Of a stretch of 64,000 nucleotides of DNA, positions 35,600 through 49,034 are shown piece after piece; within the stretch, counting starts at the first letter, position 1, and every line of letters begins with the position of its first letter. The stretch spans positions 18,856,345-18,920,344 of the forward strand of contig CM073326.1 in the NCBI GenBank assembly GCA_037043015.1. The letters are read 5' to 3'. The position numbers and the translations under genes were made by a program. The notes under the pieces are model-generated. The model was not told the origin of the DNA, made no database searches, and worked only from the letters and a program-made list of their open reading frames with translations. The DNA is from Bryum argenteum (lineage: Eukaryota; Streptophyta; Bryopsida; Bryales; Bryaceae).

Positions 35600-36986
35600 T
35601 GAACGGAACTCCAGTCGAACGTGAGGTCGAAGGAGCTGCGGCCATTGCGCGATGAATGGCGATGTACTGGAGGTGAGTCATTGTTCTCGTCACTTTGTTA
35701 TGTAGTGAATCGTGAATGTCGATTTGTAAACCATAAACCCTAGTTTGGTCAGTGTATCATGTGAGGTCGAGGCCCAGTGACACGCAGCATTTATGCTGGT
35801 ATTCTTTTGCTCCGAAAGAGGGGAGGTCCTCCAGTGGCGGCGCAGGTGACGGAGTTGATGCCGAGGCCTTCATAGATATCGATGTATTTTTCGGACTGGC
35901 GTGTATACCGCTTTGTATGTATCAGTTTACTACGGGGAGCTCATCGCAACTCCTGCCCCTCGCAACTTCAAGTTGATATGCCTGGTATTAGCACGACGAC
36001 TATTAATACGGAGGGTGTCTTTCTTGCATCCGGTGGTTGGGATTTCTGGCCCGACGCTGTGAGTGTGTCGTCAGCAAGCACTGTGACTTTGACCCGAGTC
36101 CCGGGATCCTTGGCTGGTCCTATTGGACTGGAGAATTGTGTAGAGGCTGCGGAGTGTAGCAGGTACATGCGCTGTCGAATGTGTATGTCGAATGTGTATG
36201 CTTGCTCCGAAGCTTGACTTGCTGTAGGATTTTGCACAGGCTCTCCTTCGAGCCGGTAGTTGTTGAGTTCGAGTCTTACGAACCCGCGAGCAGATCCTAG
36301 TCCTGCTGTAATGTCACCGTCGAATGAATTTACCTGCAATTTGGGAAGGTTACTCGTCTATTAGTATCACAGAGCACGTCGTCGACGGTGGTCGGTGAGT
36401 GTCGGTGAGTTCCCAGTGACCCTGCACTCACCACTCAGATGACGTCGACACCCAGGGAGGTTTGGGCTCGCACAGACGGCACATGTTAGGAGACTGCTCC
36501 CCGAAAGTTCAAGCTTGTACTTGCGCCGTCGAATGTGTTTGATTGTGTGACAGAACGTGGTATCATCTTGGATTTTGCAGAGTCGCTAGAGCTGTGGAAG
36601 AGAGGGTCATTGTTATCGTGTCCGAGTGACCCCTGTGCATTTCTGTTTTTGCTCTCTATTACTTGCGTCGTCGATTGTGTTGCCGTACCGTTCGAAAAAG
36701 GTCATGATCTTGGGTTTCATAGACTCCTCCTTGGAGGCGATGGTCGTTGAAGTGAAGTCCCAGTGAGACCTAAGTCCCAGTGAGACCTGTGCGTTTATAT
36801 TGCTGGACCAAATTCACTTGCGCCATCGAATGTGTGTGCCTGCGTTCAGAAACAGGTGACCCCTGTGCATAGAGGTTATTCGTTTTTGAGTGAGACAGAG
36901 GAGAGCTCTTGCATTCAAGGCACAGTCAACATCAATGCCTAGTGAGGGGAGGGCTCATTCATTCCGATTTCCTGTGAATTGTGTGT
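35600..36986. repeat. Left part of a tandem array split by the 14.2-kb element
   Basis: Degenerate units carrying GCGCCGTCGAATGTG (near 36,519, 36,667 and 36,821) are followed by GGTCATGATCTTGGGTTT-like and CCTCCTC-like blocks. The same unit continues after 51,233. No supported gene; open frames on both strands at 35,880-36,340 show no known domain. Confidence 0.65.
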
Positions 36987-36997
36987 CATCTGCTAAG
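36987..36997. repeat. Target-site duplication, left copy
   Basis: CATCTGCTAAG, repeated exactly at 51,222-51,232. Confidence 0.9.
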
Positions 36998-37009
36998 GGA
37001 CGTTGCTAC

Positions 37010-37052
37010 CGTGTGAGCGTTGAGCGTTGAGCGGTGAGCGGTGAGCGGTAAG
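37010..37052. repeat. Left terminal heptamer repeats
   Basis: GAGCGTT and GAGCGGT units repeated head to tail (about five) at the left end; the mirror set is at about 51,167-51,210. Confidence 0.85.
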
Positions 37053-37458
37053 GTTTTGAATTTTTAGTGGGGAGTTTGTATTTTAGCAAAAATATTTCTA
37101 AAAATAGTTTTTTCAAAAAAAATTGAGAATAATTTTCGAATATTCTCAAGAATATTTGAATATTCTAGACTTATAACTGTGGATTTAGTGACCCAAACCC
37201 GTGGAAATAAGGCTGAAATTCCCTGAATTTTGTGAGACTTGAGCGGCAAATCACAAATTTTTAAATGTTAAGAGGTTTCTAAGGTAATATTTCTAAGTGA
37301 GTAGTACTTTGAGTTAGACAAATTGGCAAGGTTTGCTGTACATGTATGTAATGGTATAATAAGTTTTAGTAAGATTTGAAAAAATATCACATGTAGTGTG
37401 GAGCACCCAATCGTAATAGTAACATATAGCGTACGTAGATGAGGAGATATAAGGCATT

Positions 37459-40400
37459 CTAATCTGTAGCATGGTCTAGGATTCCTCCCTCCAGAATCTT
37501 CTTCACCTCATTGAAACTAAGAGTGGCCGCGTGGATGAAGAGGTCTGCATCCGGATCAAATTTGCAAACCAATACCGTGATGTAGTATAGGTGCTTGCAA
37601 GGTCGGTATGGATCTCTCCGTCCTAACGAAGAGATTGTTTTCTTGAACACTGGGCATGAGCAATCCGGGAATTTACTAATTGATAGTCTATAAACTGCAT
37701 CCGAATCCGACTCCAAGTCTACGATACACCCAAAACCTGGCTCCTGCGGGATCATGGTTACCTTCAGAATTTTGGCCCGCATTGAGGTGGCAGACTCAAT
37801 ATTCTTCATGTGCTTTGAAGTCATCGCTGCAATGCGTTTCATGTTCTTCGATCTTCTTGACCTCGGGAACACGTCCGGCTTCTCCGGGACAAGAATATGG
37901 GACAAGTTTCTTGGTGGGGCAGCATTATTGAAAGTACGGTTCGTAGGAAGTCGTTTTCTTTTTGTGGTAGTCGAAAGCCCGCATTCTCCAACGCCTCCAT
38001 TTCATCTCGTGTGAGGTTAGTCCCTATCTTAATGTGCCATATTGAAGGAATAGGGGTCTATCCTCGCTTTGAGAGAATGGCTCAATCCACTTGCGACGAT
38101 GACCCTTCACTTTTTGTCAATATCATCCGCACAAAAAAAAACTCGATCAATTTTTCTTGGCCCCTCTTGAGGGCGTTGCCATACTCCGGTGTAAGTTTGA
38201 GCCGCGGTCGCCTTCCCCTTCGAATAATTCGTGAGTCACATCTTTTTTTTTACTCTTTCGCATGATACCCCAACAAGCCTTGGCGTAATTCTCCTCAAAC
38301 GGGCAATGTGCCACAACCTTTCGTCAACTTTAGTCTCCCGAAGCAGCGGTCACACGTTCAATACTAGGTCCAAGCAAAAGTGGATGGAAATGTCGGTGGC
38401 TCCTCAACTTCATCCTCTTCATGGATAGTACTGATTTTCAGCCAAGGCTCGGTAACCCTTCTCCCAATTCGGGGACGTGAGTAGCTCACGGTGTCAGTCT
38501 GTCTGCGTTTCATCATCGGCCCAATCGGAACATCGCCCTTACGTTTCTTTGATCCGAACACCTCGCCCCCTCAAGGTGGGCGTCTCGGTACAAATCTTCT
38601 CGGCTCCCGGATAGTCGACACCGCTTTGTGAGGCCTCGATGGATCGCCGATTCGTAAAGCTTTATGGGCAAAGACGAAGTAACAGATTCTTGAGATGTTG
38701 GTCCACTACCACCCTTGCCACCTCCGTTGAAGTCGTGGTAACCGACAACTTGGAGGAAAGCACGAACATAATCATCAACGGTACCGCAACGCATCAAGTC
38801 CCCACCCTTGTTGCCGGACGCTTGCAACCATTTGTTATGGATAGATTCCGCAAGGTTACATGAAGGCATCTCCATGACTCTTCTGCCGAATATTTATTTT
38901 CCTGTAATGTGCAAAGACATTTAACTTTGTAACAAAAAAACTTGGTCAAGATATCCAGAGTTGTTAGACTTTCGTCACCGAAAGGCTGATCTAAAAATAG
39001 ATTTTTTAAAAGTTTAAATATTTTAAAATGTTGTTACAGTAATCGTAAAAATAAATACTCTATGATAAAAAAGTAAATAAAATTTGCGGATTTCCATGAC
39101 ATAAACGCACGTGAACATAATTGTATAGTGGCTGCGGACTCACTAGTTCCATGAAGCCACCCCATTGTCTGTATCGGAAGTGCCAGAATGCCAGCCAGTG
39201 TTCAAGGTGACCTAATCCAACTTCCGAGGTGGCCTGCGCCGACGCCCACCACGCTCGGATCGCCCAGTATCTTGTCTCCGCCTCAGCCATGGTGCGTGCA
39301 TCCTTGTATTGCTTACAAAGATGTCGATGTTGATCTTGCAGCTCGTGCACGATGTATTGTTTGGTGTGTTTCTCTAGGGATTGCGTCCAATGGAAGTAGC
39401 AAGTTCGTTCGCGGCCTTCCATAGGGACTTTAGGGTCACCGGAGCCGTAAATGATCCGCACAGCGTTCAGCTTGGCTTCACATGACCGTCGGCCATGAAC
39501 CCTTGAAACTCCGGCGCTTCCACCCCGTTCCCTCGCCATGACGTGGTTTAGGTTCTTCCGGAAGACGATTTGAGCTTCTCCGTCTTGATCGGGAAATCAC
39601 AAAGCATGCAATAGTTAGAATGCGGCATTTTTTGAGTCATAAACGTGGCACGCCATGGTGGTCCGATTCTTGACACGCTTGACGTGGTCGAACATTAACC
39701 ACGCGTGGGACGGTGTCGCCCCGGATCGTGATACGACGAACAAGGTCAACACCGCTTCCGGGGCCGACCTCGGACATCTTGAAAATGAAAACTTTGTCAC
39801 CTTCATCTCCTTGGCCCGGGAACTGGTTACGTTGGATGTAAGCCCAGTTGCTGAGGCCTCGAAGTTTGGTGATCCCATCGAGGACACCGTATCTGCGCAA
39901 GTGCTTAAAAGTGGTAATACGATTCCTGACGCTGGGAGAGTTCAACTCTTTACATTGATCGAAGATAGGTTCTAGCTCCTGGAGGGTGAGCTTGGAGGTT
40001 ACAGGGTCACCTTCTTCACGGAGAAGTAAGTTTCCGAGTAAGTCCTTGCTAGCCTCCATGACTATTTTGGACGTTGTAGCTTGTGGGTTACGTTCTACGT
40101 GCTCCTCTATTAACTCATCAATTATTTTACGTGCACATCTGTAATCTCCGACTTTGACAGGATGTTCGTGGGTACCGATATGCACACACGCCCGCTCTTG
40201 ACTCTCATCTCCAAATATGTAGAATATTTTAGAAGGGCATACAGCAACACAAACGGGAGGTTCTTTGCAGATCTTACAGACTAGTGTTGAGGAAGGAGGA
40301 GGCGCGTGGCCGATCGGGAAGGGGTCCTTAGTAAAGCCCTCGAACTCCACCTCATTCACCTCTGCTCTGCGGTCAGGCCGTAGTAAGTAGCCGCAATTCC

Positions 40401-41271
40401 CATTGTGGCATTGAAGATGACCAACACAATTAGAGTAGCGGAAAGACAAACCGAGGTTGTTACTAATGTTAGTAGTCATTGTCCTGGTCCACACATGACC
40501 GTCGTATCTTTTGTCCATCCCTTCCATAGATTTGGCTACCTTGACAGCAAGAGTGTGGTTGGTACAACGGGAGGGAGAACATAGAGGACATCACCGTTGA
40601 AAGTGGGAGGCAGGAAAGAGACGTTGTGAGTACGAATGGAATGGAAATCTATTTTTTTGAGGATAGTTTTGTTGCGAGACATACTACCAAGTCTACGAAG
40701 AGAGGAAAGAATGTTTTTGGTTTTTACGACTTTGGACGCGGGAAGAGGAACGGGGGTGGTTCTGCGACTGCGTTCAGAACCAGACGAGGGTGGATGCAGA
40801 TTCGATGATAGTCGACGGGACTGCATGGACGCTTTTCTTTCATCGTCGGATGAATCAGAAATATCGATTCGGACTTCGAGTCCGGGTTCGACCTTGACAC
40901 GAGCAAGAACTGGAACAACTGTGGAGATGGTAGAAGAACTACGAGGAGTGAGGAGGACGGTGGAGGCGTTCATGACAGATTCTGTCATGCCGAACAGTCG
41001 ATACTGTCCGGGCTGTAGCTTATATATTCTACAATTACTGTCTAGGTCGACTGGTTCGACAAGCACAGAGTACTGGACAAGATTAGTGTTTGGATCCATG
41101 ACATGTTTCTCTAACCAAAGAGATGACTCATCAAAACCGAAACGAATTGCTAGCCAAGACGGAGTGACTTCAGCCACTCCGTCCACCCCCGGAGGAATGC
41201 AGATGGGAGGACTTAAGTCTTCAGACCTAATGGCAATGACGTCTGCCGCGGGAGGTAAGGGAGTAGAGGAT
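37459..41271 (-). pseudogene. MULE-type transposase of the 14.2-kb element, decayed
   Basis: It is homologous throughout to the intact gene at 54,882-58,591. Segments: 41271-40536 (MASSTPLPPAADVIAI..., with VKVEPG and IDISDSSDDE); 40527-39637 (MEGMDKRYDGHVWTRTM, zinc-finger cysteines, MSEVGPGSGVDLVRR); 39539-39060 (VRIIYGSGDPKVPMEGRER, TCYFHWTQSLEKH, AEAETRYWAI); 38875-38364 (MPSCNLAESIHNKW...); 37905-37459 (SWIM finger). Several frame breaks separate them and the first catalytic Asp region is damaged. The C-terminal SWIM motif is complete here: DCSCPVF with a downstream RPCKHLYYI (CxC...CxH). The divergent partner genes start upstream of its ATG. Confidence 0.82.
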
Positions 41272-41639
41272 GCCATGATAGACGTAGGGGAAGAAGACAA
41301 CATCAACAAGTGTGCGGAGAAAGAGAGTCTCAGGTGCGTTTCGGATGTTCAAATATGAGACATTGGTGTACGGTGTTTGCGTACGTATTGAATACATATC
41401 AAACGTTATTTCTTATAATAAAAAGTCCAGATATCGGATACTCTTAATCGTGAGCATGATGATTTTAAAGCACTTTACTTAAAATACTTAAATAATATGA
41501 ACTGAGAAAACTGCATTAAGTACAAACGATTAAAAATATTGGATTCCACGATTAAAAAAGTATGGGTAGACGGTAAAGTGGCGGCGGCAGTCATTGTCAA
41601 AGGTTTAGTTGGATAATAGATGCGGTCAGAAGTTAGCTT

Positions 41640-42530
41640 ATTTTGAATTGTCAGACACCATGATGGCGGGAATTAGGGAATACGCGTTGGGTGATTAGGG
41701 TATCGTAGCCGCATGGAGCAACTTATATAATGGAGTTGAGAATTAGGGTTCGACAACTTCATATGCATAGAGAAGTTTTGGACTCGGTATGTGAGACGAG
41801 TGATAAGTTATCTCTCATTGCAAAGATGGATGAAATCGCTAGCGGTAGTGATAGAGGAAAGGAAATAGGTCGAGAGAAAGAAGAAGCGGAGGGGTGGTAC
41901 GAAGTTCACTAACTCTAAAGCACGAGGCGTAGTGCTATGCGGAAGCGTGATGAAAGAAGCTCAGCGGCGATGATCGGGAGCCGACGGGTACGATTTCATC
42001 GATCGACGATGATGTGCTACCGCCATTCGGGCGGACTATCAAGATGCGCTCGCTCAACCTCGATGTTGTTCCCAGAGTGTGGGGACGGACGAAGGTGAAG
42101 AAGAGGAGGACGATGGGCGAGCAGCGAGCGGTTCAAGACGTCTCTCGATACTCTTTGCGTGGATGGGCATGACGATGGAGGTGTGGAATCTACGCATGAG
42201 GTACTAAAGTTTTCTATGATACAATTATGTAAATATTTGTAAAGGTCAACATATTCCTAAATACATATATGGATTAATTACAAAATGGGTTGTCTTCGAG
42301 GATCGTGTAGGATTGGAAGAGGTAGACGATGGATCGGGAGATGAAGTAGCATCTTTTGAAGAGAAGAGAGCCACTCAAATCGGTGAGGGAGTCAAGCCAC
42401 TTGTCGCCAGGGACACAAGATGAGGTAGCGGATGGTTTTGAGACAAGCGTCGAAGAAGTAGAGGAGGTACATGATAAACCTTACTTCTTGGTTTCTTGGG
42501 AGGACGTAGGGTCAAGTTAAGTATACGATC
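41640..42530 (+). pseudogene. Remnant of a small acidic gene divergent from the transposase
   Basis: A 60-codon frame (41,730-41,912, MELRIRVRQLHMHREVL) is followed by acidic stretches with possible GT donors near 42,200 and 42,468. Its position, head to head with the transposase, matches the acidic plus-strand gene at 59.5 kb in the second element, but clear homology is not visible. Confidence 0.25.
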
Positions 42531-42888
42531 AACGAGAGTTCTTTCTTCATGATGTAGCGTAGTTCAATTTTGACATGATATAGATACTTGATATATAAGG
42601 ACATAGGATCGAGTAATATATGTCGTAGAAGCGCAAATAATACGTAACAAGCGTAATTCAAATTCACATAACTTGCGTATTCAAATGTATGAGAGATGGA
42701 TGCAAATATTAGGACTTTTCGGAAAAATATTAACGAGTGTCATGATCTCTTGGTGTCATACATTTTATTCATATTTATATTAAGTGTACAACCTAAGTGC
42801 GGTAATAAAAATACAAAGACATTGTGTTTATGAATTCATTGGAGACATAGTGTTGTACTAGAAAATTTTAAAGAGGTATTGTCCCAAG

Positions 42889-43250
42889 GTTATCCGCCCC
42901 ATGTCCGTCCCCATCGTATCCGCCCGATGTCCGTCTTGATGGTATACGCCCGATGTCCGTCTTGGTGGTATCCGCCCATTGACCATCCCCATGATATCCG
43001 CACGATGATCGTCCCCATGTTATCTGCCTGATGTCTGCCCTATGGTATCCGCCCGACGTCCGTCCACATGGTATCCGCCACATGTCCTTCCGAATATATA
43101 CGCCCGATGCGGGTCCCCATCGTATCTGAACGATGTCCGTCCCCATGGTAACCGCCCGATGTCGGATCTTCCATGGTATCCGCCCGATGTCCGCTATTCG
43201 ATGGTACCCGCCCGATGTCCAGTAGGCCATGGTACCCGCCCGAACATCAT
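42889..43250. repeat. 25-30 bp tandem repeat inside the element, about 13 copies
   Basis: Units like GGTATCCGCCCGATGTCCGT recur with substitutions and small length changes. Open frames here on both strands are products of the repeat. Confidence 0.85.
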
Positions 43251-43697
43251 GCTTCCCACCGAGCAGGCCACGCCAGGCTCCGATGATTCCTGCGAGGTCC
43301 CTGTTCGCAGTCCGCAGACTTCTCCACGGCAGCTGTTTCGGCGTAGCTATGGCAGCCTCAGGTCCCCATACATCGCCGCCATTGCTAGAACCTTGCATTA
43401 AATTGTTCCAGCCGATTCGGTTGGGTACGCGAAGTTAACAGCTCGGCAGGATTATATTTCTAGAAAGTGTCAGGTAGTTGAGAAAAAGCCTTGGAGGAGA
43501 AATTGTCCCACTCATAATAGAATCCAGCTTTGTCAGAGAGGTAGCTATATTTAACAATAGCAATTGAGTGGACGTCATCAATCACGATAAGAACAATGAA
43601 CGTTCAGGGCCTCTCTTTCCTTCTGAAGTGAGGGTGTTTCATCAATTTCCAGTTAGGGTTGGAGGAAGGAGTGCGGTAGCGAGAAGTGCAGAGAGGA

Positions 43698-45967
43698 ATG
43701 GCGCGAATGCGTGAACAAGATGAAGTAACGAATCGGCTAGAAGAAGAGCACGTCGAGTTGGATCTGGAAAATGTGAGTACGCAATCGTCAGAGTCCAGCT
43801 TGTTCGCGGAGTTTTACACGGAGTATTACAGATCACATAGTTGTCCATCAAAACGAGATGCAATCAAAACGCGGGCCGAATTGGAAGCTTTCTACTTCAA
43901 CCGCTTGAATGTGAGTATGGAAATCTAGAATCCTTGAAATTGGGTCATTGCCGCTGGCTTGACTTCGAGCTTAGAAGTGCTGGACTGCATTGGACCTTTT
44001 TGCATGAATCGGTTTGCTCCAGGATGATGATCGAGCTGGTAGCAGAGCTTAGATGGTCGGATGTGAAATGAGTGGGAGGGGTGCATGAATTGAATGTTAT
44101 GTGAGAGTGCCCTCCTGATGTTTTTCGGGCGAAGTCAAGCTCTGTTCTTGCCAATGGTTGATTGAATTTGAGCCCTCGAGGCAGTTGTTGGCACGATGGC
44201 ACGCCCAGGAGCACGTCTCAGTAGAGCTGGCTTGACTTCGAGCCTCTCGGGATGCAGCATGTGGAACCAAGGCTGAGCCCTTGAATCCTCTCAGTTATGC
44301 TTGCTCGGACTTGAGCCCCCGGGGGAAGCAGATGTTGGCACGAAGGGGCCCTGCTGTGAGCTTGCTTGGTCCTGGTGATGGCTTTTGCGGGGAAGTGGAG
44401 CGCTGCCTGCCAGCCTTTCGTCCACGCAAGGCTGGGGGAGGCTAGCTCGTTTGTGATTTTCGTTATTGTTTTTTGGCACTTTTGTGAAGTTTGTGCAAAG
44501 ACCTTTGACGGGGAGTTGGTCGTTTTTGGTGAAGAGCCCCGTTGTTCTTCTTCTCGGGCAAAGTCAAGCCCCGTTGTTGAGATTGGTTGATGGAATTCGA
44601 GCCCCGGGCAAAGAATTGTTGGCACGATGGCACGCCCGAGCACCACGTCGCAAAGAGAGAGCTGGCTTGACTTGAGCCCCGGGATGCGGCATGTGGAACC
44701 GAGGCGAGCCCTTGAATCCTCTCGATTATGCTTGCTCGGACTTGAGCCCCGGGAAGCAGATGTTGGCACGAAGGGGCCCCCCGTGAGCTTGCTTGGTCCT
44801 GGTGATGGCTTTTTTGCGGGGAAGTGGTTGCCGCCATGACCTTTTCGTCCACGCAAGGTCGGGGAGGCTAGCTCGTTTGTGATTTTCGTTATTGTTTATT
44901 GGCACTTTTGTGAAGTTTGTGCAAAGACCTTTGACGGGGTTGGTCGTTTTTTGGTGAAGAGCCCCGTGTTGTTCTTCTCGGGCAAAAGTCAAGCCCCGTT
45001 GTTGAGATTGGTTGATGGAATTCGAGCCCCCGGGGGCAAAGAACTGTTGGCACGATGGCACGCCCGAAGACCACGTCGCAAAGAGAGCTGGCTTGACTCG
45101 AGCCTTCGGGATGCAAAGATGTGGAACCAAGGCTGAGCCCTTGAATCCTCTCAGTTATGCTTGCTCGGACTTGAGCCCCCGGGGGAAGCAATGTTGGCAC
45201 GAAGGGGGCCTGCCGTGAGCTTGCTTGGTCCTTGGTGATGGCTTTTGCGGGGAAGTGGAGCGCTGCCTGCCAGCCTTTCGTCCACGCAAGGCTGGGGGAG
45301 GCTACCTCGTTTGTGGTTTTCAATCTTTCAACATTTTCTTTTACTTGATTGAAAGTTAGTGAATTTCGGCTAAGTTGAGGCCTGATCTTGGTTTTCTTTG
45401 TGGAAGTAGTGCTTTGTTTTTTGTTTTTGGGGTTGAAGTGGAGCGTTGTTCTTGGTTTGCTTGGGTCAAGTGTAGCCATCATTTAATTTTTCTAGTTTGA
45501 AATTTCATACTCATTGTTCCATTACATATGACTATTTGGTATATGAAAGTTAATGTTCAATATTGGTGTTCGCTTACTGGGAAATTACTTACCTTTGATT
45601 TTTTGAGGTTTTGCAGGATCCGTTGAAGCGACAGAAAGTTCATCGTGAGGAGGATTCTGATGCTGAGAGCGATTTGTCAACTTTGAGAGATCATGTCATG
45701 GCTGTAGTAGAGTCTCGTCGTTTAGTGATACCTTTGTCTTCTGTACCCGAAACTCCTCCTCCGGCCTCCCCTGTCCGTCTCACTTCACGTGTTGACGTTG
45801 ATCGGGTTGCACGAGCGGTTAACATGCAAATTAACCAAAATGAGGCCAAAGCTAGACGTACTCACGCAAATGCATTAGCAAGAGTTACCCCAAGACGCTC
45901 TCCCGTCTTGCCGCAAAATTGCGCTCAACTCAATTGTATTGTCGATGATTTGATGACTTTATCATGA
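43698..45967 (+). CDS. Two-exon accessory gene of the element, about 186 aa
   Basis: Exon 1 43,698-43,910 (MARMREQDEVTNRLEEEHVE ... ELEAFYFNRLN) ends at GTGAGT. Exon 2 45,617-45,967 follows TTTTGCAG and reads DPLKRQKVHREEDSDAESDL to a TGA after DDLMTLS. Both are phase 0. An in-frame ATG at 43,686 would add four residues. The protein is charged, with an acidic coiled N-terminus and a Pro/Arg-rich C-terminus; no domain recognised. The intron holds three 430-bp repeats. It sits directly 5' of the ParB-methyltransferase gene on the same strand. Confidence 0.5.
44100..45320. repeat. About 430-bp tandem repeat, three copies, in the accessory-gene intron
   Basis: Landmarks GGCTTGACTTCGAGCC-like (44,228; 44,663; 45,090) and GTGAAGTTTGTGCAAAGACC (44,483 and 44,908) recur at 425-435-base spacing. 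Long minus-strand frames here are repeat artefacts. Confidence 0.85.
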
Positions 45968-46274
45968 ACTTAATTATAAAGTCGTTATGTTTCTTATATC
46001 TTATCGCTTTGTTAACTTCACACATTCTTATTTTTTTGCGTGTTGTGTTGTACTTGGTTTCTATAATGCCAGATGAACATAGCTCAAGTCCATACCGATG
46101 AAGATGACAATACCACCCCGCTCTTCTTCTTCCTTCTGCACGACCTCTCTCGTGCGTTAGAGATGAACACGATCGTGAATCTCTCCCAAATGATGGTAAC
46201 CTTTGCAGTGGAGTCCCGGAAGATTGTCCTTCCGAAATTCACCGTCATCCTCAAGCGTTGCAAGAACATGATGG

Positions 46275-46900
46275 ATGGACACTATTTTCGAAGATGAAGA
46301 CACTCCGTTGCCTGGGAGTGTCAATGTTGGAATCGTCCATATGCCAACTCATCTTCAAGACAAAGATCCCGATTGGAGTGCAAATGAAATGAGAATGATT
46401 CACAAAAGTGACTCCATTGCTATCATTAACAGGTTTCGATTCAAACCTGTTAAAAAGTCTCGCATGCTAATTCCTTTGTGTCGTCTCGTATGCTATCCTA
46501 AGGTTCGTCCTATTTCGGAACAAGACGTGAGGAAGTTGGAGAATGAGTTCAACAAAGGCTATCGGGAGGGCGATCGGGTGATGTACGTTTCTCCCTTCGA
46601 TAGGAAAGGGAGAGAGAAGTCAAGTTCTTGACGAAGATGCAAAGTGTGGACAAATCCTCGTGGAAAGTCGCAAATGAAGAGTTCGAGACGATCTTTCAAG
46701 TCTCGATCTCGATCTTCAACACCAGAGTGGCAAGTATTATTATGTGTACGAAGGTAACCACCGGTTACCGCTTGATGCGTCATATTGAAAGGTACCACAA
46801 GATGGATCCTTCTTGGTACATATCAGTTGACTGCATCGTTCTCGATGCTCGTGGAGAAAGCAATCTCCTCCTGGACGCCATGAACGACATAAATTGGTAA
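46275..46900 (+). other. ParB/sulfiredoxin-like N-domain of the cargo gene
   Basis: MLIPLCRLVCYPKVRPISEQ followed by DVRKLENEFNKGYREGDR has the ParB box I layout (I.L..L, vRp, dV..L...f..G). The next part, at 46,731-46,773, reads YYYVYEGNHR, matching the box II core (v.dG.hR). It continues MRHIERYHKM and SVDCIVLDARGESNLLLDAM to NDIN, the usual end of the fold. The three parts lie in different frames and are ordered as in ParB. Confidence 0.7.
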
Positions 46901-49034
46901 GTACTTGTCACATTCATTCTAATTATGTTCTTGTATATTCAACTATGATATATCTGATATCTGATATCGATGTGTAGGTCTACGGAACATGACCATGTTG
47001 AAGACGGTCTCGTGTGCAAAATTACAACGCATGAGAAAATTTGGAAAATCGAAACTTGAGGACTTCAAGGACCTTATCTCCCGGAGGATTACAGAATTTG
47101 CAAGAACGCCAAAGCTAAAAAGAAACTTGGTATCCGGTTACACTTGACGTTTTCGTCAAATTCTTGTATGCGGTAGGTTTATGTTTATGTGCTATATCGT
47201 TATAATTTGCTTTCGATTTTTTGCACCTTTTAACTACGTTATAAATTATTTACAGAGGAGGTTAGCGAAAGCATCCGACGAGGCTGAAGCATCTTACTAC
47301 GCCACTGTTCCGAAGGATAAACAAACAGGGGCGGGAGTTTGAGTGCCATGGACAACGCCATCAAATCAGAAATTAAGTCCATTCGTGGCAAAAATTTCGA
47401 CAAAATGGTCGCTGTCGCCAACAACAAACTTGGGAAAGTATTCCCAAAAGAGGTATTTTTCGCATTCTACTCAAATTCAATATAAGCCTAATCGTCTTTT
47501 TGACCTTTATCACATTCAAACTTTGTCAATCTCCTTCATGCGCAGATATACTCTCATTACAGCAATAACCACAAACCGGATATGACAATTGATCGTTTGC
47601 AAATGGTAGCCACCACGAACGTGCACTTCGATTACAAGGGAAAGTGGCTGCAATGGTGGAACTCATCCTCCGAAGCTCGTCGATCTGTTCACTTTCCAGA
47701 GGACCGGCCAATGAAAGATAAATCATTGCTTGCTTTCCTCCATCGCGCATCACTTTGGGCACATGTAACTTAAATGTATTTTCCGTGTTTTCTATTTTAC
47801 TGGCTTTACAATATTTTAATTTCTAACGAAAATTCTTCTTTTTTCGCCTAGAGCAATCCCTTTCAACTGAATTGCAGAAACTAGCGGAAGATGACAATCT
47901 CAACATTCAATGGAATGATTCCGTCTTAAAACCATCCGAGTACGTTGAGAAGTGGAGGTTGCTTTTATGGGAGAAGGCATTTGGGAACTACCTTTCTCTT
48001 AATGCTAGCCCAAGGTTCATTAAAGGCTCCGATCTTCAAAGGATTGGTGGTGGCAAAGTTACAATAAAACGTCTTTTATTCCGGTAAGTATATCTATTAT
48101 GTTTTCAATGTAACATAATTTTTGTTTATCATTCAATTTCGTCATTCTAATTTCTTCCTTGAATGTAGGTACTTGAAACAAGAGCTTCTTGCGAAAGGAG
48201 CACTAGCTTCTTGGTCCATTCCCGTCGAGTTCGATGACGTCTCGCCGCCAACGATCCCTCCACCTTCTTCTCCGGTGACCAACAGAGGCGGTTTACCACA
48301 ACACACCATCGATCGGTGGTTGGTTCCTTGAGTGCCAGGATAACCGTTCATAAGGAGGAGAAGCATCTTATTCGAAACCTCGGTACAAGCGCCGCCGGCA
48401 CCGCACCTATGGAGATAGACAACGATGACGACGACGAGGACCTCTCCATTTTGCCACCGCACCGCCCTTCTCTCTTCACCTCCTTCTCGCTCAACCGCTC
48501 AAACGTCGGGCCAACAAAAACGACGCAACGTCGTAGCGGAGCCTCGTAGTAGATCTTCAAGAAGAATCCAAGAAATTCCTCCCTCGCAAGAGACATCCAA
48601 GGTCCGAAGAAGCTGATTTGACTCGGGCATCGATGGTGCGACCAACAATGCACGTAGACGCGGTCGACAATTGACTCGACTTTTCGCAGCGCTCTTACAA
48701 ATGCGGTGGTCTCCTCCTCAATCATCACACACCGATCACAACTCCGGAAAGAAGTTCGCTTCACTCCCATTTCTTGAACCAAGTATGTTCTTTGAGTGTT
48801 TGTTGTCGCCGAGATTACAATTTCTCTTCCAATGTACTTGGAAAAAGGGGACATCGGAGCTTCTGTTCAAAAGGCAGCTCATGAAACCAAGGATTGGGAC
48901 ACACAAGTCATGGACATCATCAACCACATCAGAAAGGTATTGTGTCTTAATTCTTTTCTTACATTTTTTTATTTCTTAAATTTTGATGGGACAGATCGCT
49001 TACAACATGTGTCATTTTCTGTGATTTCCAAAGA

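Noticed and set aside
35880-36340. Open frames on both strands, 111 and 123 codons
   Set aside because: No recognisable domain, starts or splice sites; lies at the edge of the degenerate array.
40636-41358. 240-codon plus-strand frame
   Set aside because: Antisense of the transposase N-terminal segment, whose minus-strand reading matches the intact copy.
42868-43398. 176-codon minus-strand frame
   Set aside because: Created by the 25-30 bp tandem repeat, whose units stay open in several frames.
44218-45482. Long minus-strand frames (up to 212 codons)
   Set aside because: They arise from the 430-bp tandem repeat within an intron of a plus-strand gene and repeat the same peptide text with frame slips.
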